A stretch of 64,000 nucleotides of DNA from Burkholderiales bacterium 39-55-53 (lineage in GTDB: Bacteria; Pseudomonadota; Gammaproteobacteria; Burkholderiales; Burkholderiaceae_C): assembly GCA_002282445.1 (NCBI GenBank), contig NCJK01000003.1, forward strand, positions 1-64,000, read 5' to 3'. Below are positions 61,064 through 64,000 of the stretch, one piece after another (the stretch's first letter is position 1; every line of letters starts with the position of its first letter). A program made the translations under genes and the position numbers. The notes beneath the pieces are model-generated. The model made no database searches. It saw only the letters and a list, made by a program, of their open reading frames with translations, and was not told where the DNA came from.

Positions 61064-62074
61064 TTAGAAAAGCTGCAGACTAATCCAGTAGGCCACACCA
61101 GCCACAAAGGCGCTGGCAGGAATGGTCAAAATCCAAGCCCACACAATGCCGCCGGCTACGCCCCAACGCACCGCGCTAGCGCGCTGTGTGGAGCCTACGC
61201 CGACGATCGCGCCGGTGATGGTGTGAGTTGTCGACACAGGAATACCCAAGCCCGTGGCCAAGAACAAAGTCATGGCACCGCCGGTTTCAGCACAAAAGCC
61301 GCCAACAGGCTTGAGTTTGGTGATTTTTTGTCCCATAGTCTTCACAATGCGCCAGCCCCCAAACATGGTGCCTAGGCCAATGGCCATGTAGCAGCTCACG
61401 ATGGTCCAGCTGGGAGGTGACTTGTCTTCCGTAGAGGCATAACCCGTTGCCAAGAGCAACATCCAAATAATGCCGATGGTTTTTTGTGCATCGTTACCAC
61501 CGTGACCCAAGCTATAAGCGCCGGCAGAAACCAGCTGCAAGCGACGGAACCACTTATCCACACGCGAGGGGCGAAAGCGTCGGAAGATCCAAGCTACAGC
61601 CACCATCATCAAAGAACCCAAGGTAAAGCCCAATAGAGGCGATACAAAAATAAATGCCACTGTCTTCAAGATGCCCGCAGAAATCAATGCACTGGTACCA
61701 GCCTTGGCAATCACCGCGCCGGAAATGCCGCCAATCAAAGCATGAGACGAACTACTGGGAATGCCGTAATACCAAGTAATAACGTTCCAAGTGATCGCAC
61801 CCACCAGAGCTCCAAACACCACATGGGTGTCCACAATGCCAGGCTCGACAATGCCCTTACCTACCGTGGCCGCAACACTTAGGTGAAAGATAAAAATCGC
61901 GACAAAATTAAAGAAGGCTGCAAAAAGCACCGCTTGCGCGGGTTTTAAAACACCGGTCGACACTACGGTGGCAATCGAGTTGGCAGCATCGTGAAAGCCA
62001 TTCATGAAGTCGAACAGCAAGGCCAACACCACCAACATAGCCACCACCCAAAAGGCGGTTTGTACGGTTTCCAT
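61064..62074 (-). CDS. pit: Low-affinity inorganic phosphate transporter (Pit family)
   Basis: Proton-coupled phosphate (and metal-phosphate) importer in the inner membrane. The 336 residues have about ten spans and the two PiT signatures, FDFMNGFHDAANSIATVVSTGVLKPAQAVLFAAFFNF and SHALIGGISGAVIAKAG plus GHGGNDAQKTIGII / GIPVSTTHTITGAIVGVG. Only 13 bases after the DUF47 gene, forming the usual pair. Confidence 0.96.
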   Translation of the reverse strand: METVQTAFWVVAMLVVLALLFDFMNGFHDAANSIATVVSTGVLKPAQAVLFAAFFNFVAIFIFHLSVAATVGKGIVEPGIVDTHVVFGALVGAITWNVITWYYGIPSSSSHALIGGISGAVIAKAGTSALISAGILKTVAFIFVSPLLGFTLGSLMMVAVAWIFRRFRPSRVDKWFRRLQLVSAGAYSLGHGGNDAQKTIGIIWMLLLATGYASTEDKSPPSWTIVSCYMAIGLGTMFGGWRIVKTMGQKITKLKPVGGFCAETGGAMTLFLATGLGIPVSTTHTITGAIVGVGSTQRASAVRWGVAGGIVWAWILTIPASAFVAGVAYWISLQLF

Positions 62075-62087
62075 GACTAATCCGTGA

Positions 62088-62735
62088 TCAAGAGTTCTCG
62101 AGGACGATGCCCTCGATCAAGTTGGCCACGTCTTCGCACTTGTCAGTGATGGTCTCCAACAACTGATAAATGGCTTTGAGCTTGAGCACTTCACGCACAT
62201 CAGGCTCTTCGCGGAACAACTTGCTCATGGCGCTGCGCATCACGCGGTCAGCATCTGATTCAAGCTTGTCGATTTCTTCACAGGTCTTCAACGCGGCTTC
62301 GGCTGTGGCATGGTCAGAAATCTTTTCCAACATATAGACAGCATCGCGCAAGCGCTCACAGCACTTCACGCTCAGGTCGGTCAAGCGCACGATTTCTTCG
62401 TTCATGATGCGCACGTCATACAAAGCCATGGTTTCAGCTGTGTCATGAATCAAGTCAGCCACATCGTCCATGGTGTTGATGAGCGAGTGAATTTGTTCAC
62501 GGTCAATCGGCGTGATGAAGGTTTTGTGGATGGCCACGTTGCACTCATGCGTGACGCGATCAGCGCCGCGCTCGGCGTTGTCTACTTCGCTGCTGTATTT
62601 GTCCCGCAAGATGGGGTCACCGTAATTGGCCACCAAATTGGAAAATGCGTGAGCAGCTTCGACGATGCGATCGGCGTGCTGGTTGAACATGACGAAAAAA
62701 TTGCCCTCTGTGGGCAACAACTTTCCAAACAACAT
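62088..62735 (-). CDS. DUF47 PhoU-like phosphate transport regulator
   Basis: A 215-residue all-helical PhoU-related protein that accompanies Pit transporters and probably controls their activity. Conserved positions include DNAERGADRVTHECNVAIHKTFITPIDREQIHSLINTMDDVADLIHDTAETMALYDV and a C-terminal KAIYQLLETITDKCEDVANLIEGIVLEN. Immediately upstream of pit on the same strand. Confidence 0.95.
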   Translation of the reverse strand: MLFGKLLPTEGNFFVMFNQHADRIVEAAHAFSNLVANYGDPILRDKYSSEVDNAERGADRVTHECNVAIHKTFITPIDREQIHSLINTMDDVADLIHDTAETMALYDVRIMNEEIVRLTDLSVKCCERLRDAVYMLEKISDHATAEAALKTCEEIDKLESDADRVMRSAMSKLFREEPDVREVLKLKAIYQLLETITDKCEDVANLIEGIVLENS

Positions 62736-62796
62736 TTGGAGCTCCTAACGATGACGTATTTGTGACAAATCGATGACGTAGAAGTGTAATCGCAGC

Positions 62797-63159
62797 TCAA
62801 GTACGGAAGATGAAATACACCGCACCCACCATGCACAAACCGGCCCACAGATAGTCGAGCTTGAGCGGTTCATTCAAGAAAAACACCGAAAACGGCACGA
62901 ACACCAACAAAGTGATGACTTCTTGCATAATTTTGAGCTGCCCAACTTGCAAGCCCGCTTCATGAAAACCAATACGGTTGGCTGGCACTTGCAGCAAATA
63001 CTCCATAAGCGCAATGCCCCAGCTAACTAACGCGGCGGTGTACCAAGGTGAATTCGCCAAACTCTTGAGATGGCCGTACCAAGCGAACGTCATAAACACA
63101 TTGGCGGCAACCAGCAGCAATACCGCTTGCAAAGCGAGAGGAATGGCAGAAAAGTTCAT
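62797..63159 (-). CDS. DMT-family small membrane protein (DUF486)
   Basis: A 120-residue four-helix membrane protein of the DUF486 type (ALQAVLLLVAANVFMTFAWYGHLKSLANSPWYTAALVSWGIALMEYLLQVPANRIGFHEAGLQVGQLKIMQEVITLLVFVPFSVFFLNEPLKLDYLWAGLCMVGAVYFIF). It resembles half a drug/metabolite transporter and presumably works as a dimer; the substrate is unknown. The ATG at 63159 gives normal family length. Confidence 0.88.
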   Translation of the reverse strand: MNFSAIPLALQAVLLLVAANVFMTFAWYGHLKSLANSPWYTAALVSWGIALMEYLLQVPANRIGFHEAGLQVGQLKIMQEVITLLVFVPFSVFFLNEPLKLDYLWAGLCMVGAVYFIFRT

Positions 63160-63193
63160 GGCAAATCCGTCGATCGTGAGATGAAACAGGGCC

Positions 63194-63664
63194 TCAGCCC
63201 ATGCGCTGAATAGCTTGGTGTTGCACAGCCACCAGCTGCACTGCACTCACCCGCTCAGGCCACACCTCGGCCAAAGGTTGCAATACAAAGGCGCGCTCGT
63301 GCCAGCGTGGGTGCGGCAAGGTCAGCTCAGGAGTGTCCAGCGATAAATCGCCGTAAAAGATGAGGTCAAGGTCCAGAGTGCGCGGCGCATTCTTAAAAGG
63401 TCGCTCACGGCCACTTTGCAACTCTAGCGCTTGCAAGGCATGCAACAACGCCAGCGGGCTGAGCTGTGTTTGGACCAAGACCACAGCGTTGATGAAATCT
63501 GGCCCTTGGGCCTCGTAAGGTGCACTGCGATACAGGGACGAGGCTTTGAACAGTTGCGTATCAGGCAAGCTCGTCACATCGCGCAAGGCTTGCTGCACCA
63601 TGGCTACCGCGTCGCCTAAGTTGGCTCCGAGGGCCACACAAGCCATGACGGGTGTTGCTGACAT
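63194..63664 (-). CDS. folK: 2-amino-4-hydroxy-6-hydroxymethyldihydropteridine pyrophosphokinase
   Basis: Transfers pyrophosphate to the pterin precursor in folate synthesis. The 156 residues have ALGANLGDAVAMVQQALRDV, LFKASSLYRSAPYEAQGPDFINAVVLVQT and the HPPK signature RPFKNAPRTLDLDLIFYGD followed by LTLPHPRWHERAFVLQPLAEV. Downstream of pcnB by 14 bases, the standard order in beta- and gammaproteobacteria. Confidence 0.97.
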   Translation of the reverse strand: MSATPVMACVALGANLGDAVAMVQQALRDVTSLPDTQLFKASSLYRSAPYEAQGPDFINAVVLVQTQLSPLALLHALQALELQSGRERPFKNAPRTLDLDLIFYGDLSLDTPELTLPHPRWHERAFVLQPLAEVWPERVSAVQLVAVQHQAIQRMG

Positions 63665-63678
63665 GGCGAAGAATCTGA

Positions 63679-64000
63679 TTATTCGGCTGCGGGTGAGCCA
63701 CCGGCTTCGCCCGTGGGCTTACGACGACGACGGCGGCGTTTTTTGGCTGGCGATGCAGCACCTTCTTCACCTTCGGGCTCTACCTCACGAAAACGTGGAT
63801 CTTCACCTTCAGGCTTGGGTGCACGACGCACCGCATGCACGCGTGGTGCACGCTGAGCTTTTTGCTGTTCTTGCCGCACCTGCTGAAGCAGGTCTTCACG
63901 CTCGCTGTCGCTGGCCACGCTGAACTCTTGCCACCAATCCGACAAGGCTTCATCCACCTCACCTACATCAGCACGCAAGCGCATGAAATCAAAGCCAGCA
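63679..64000 (-). CDS. pcnB: Poly(A) polymerase, C-terminal part (cut by window end)
   Basis: The last 107 residues or so of a protein that continues past base 64000. FDFMRLRADVGEVDEALSDWWQEFSVASDSEREDLLQQV resembles the C-terminal helical region of PcnB. It is followed by the basic, proline/glutamate-rich tail (KKRRRRRRKPTGEAGGS) seen in Burkholderiales homologues. The adjacent folK supports this. The catalytic nucleotidyltransferase domain is outside the window, so identity rests on the tail and context. Confidence 0.8.
   Translation of the reverse strand, partial: AGFDFMRLRADVGEVDEALSDWWQEFSVASDSEREDLLQQVRQEQQKAQRAPRVHAVRRAPKPEGEDPRFREVEPEGEEGAASPAKKRRRRRRKPTGEAGGSPAAE

Overview
The window reads as a chromosomal segment of a betaproteobacterium of the order Burkholderiales, most likely family Comamonadaceae (a Limnohabitans- or Rhodoferax-like freshwater lineage is my best guess, from protein style only). 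Supporting signs are the tmRNA tag ending ANDERFALAA, an OmpA-like protein with the Burkholderiales-type N-terminus, a fused aroA-cmk gene, the gyrA-serC-pheA-tyrA-aroA/cmk-rpsA-ihfB-lapAB order, a BPSS1780-type membrane protein, and the pcnB-folK and rpsP-rimM-trmD-rplS groups. Coding density is high, and there is no prophage, insertion sequence, CRISPR array or rRNA.

Layout. 1-2.4 kb (minus): tmRNA, gph, ubiG and an OmpA-like protein. 2.6-16.4 kb (plus): gyrA, then serC, pheA, tyrA and an aroA-cmk fusion, then rpsA, ihfB, lapA, lapB, rfaE1 and hldD, ending with a ComEA-like gene. 16.4-25.7 kb is a tungsten island. It holds a tungsten aldehyde oxidoreductase operon (ferredoxin, catalytic subunit, FAD subunit, MoaD-like carrier and two small proteins), a divergent GAF/Fis regulator, a tupBCA tungstate importer, and a divergent regulator with a ModE-type helix-turn-helix fused to a binding-protein-like domain. 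25.8-29.5 kb: a TRAP transporter of the FcbT/TakP type with its binding-protein gene facing the permeases. 29.6-32.7 kb (minus): xseB-ispA-dxs. 32.8-36.6 kb: a Rieske oxygenase with a structured leader, a DMT exporter, a 3-mercaptopyruvate sulfurtransferase and a ZIP metal transporter.

36.6-45.1 kb: polA, then a 330-bp compound palindromic element in the only long gene-free stretch, then thrB, a membrane protein, uvrD and guaC. guaC has a terminator-like hairpin in its leader. 45.2-48.2 kb: a TonB-dependent receptor coupled to an arylformamidase-like hydrolase. 48.3-52 kb: minCDE, small hypotheticals, slyX and a DsbA-family isomerase. 52.1-57.1 kb: an RGG-tailed DEAD-box helicase, orn, an M48 protease and rsgA. 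57.1-64 kb (minus): a CobD/CbiB-like protein, a CoA pyrophosphatase, the rplS-trmD-rimM-rpsP operon, a phosphate transporter with its PhoU-like partner, a DUF486 protein, folK and the C-terminal end of pcnB.

How the genes work together. The central block couples aromatic amino acid synthesis to translation, nucleotide supply and LPS assembly. The tungsten island combines an enzyme, a metal importer and two dedicated regulators. Its regulatory wiring, the palindromic element at 39.4-39.8 kb and the two leader terminators (before the Rieske oxygenase and guaC) are the least explained parts of the window.
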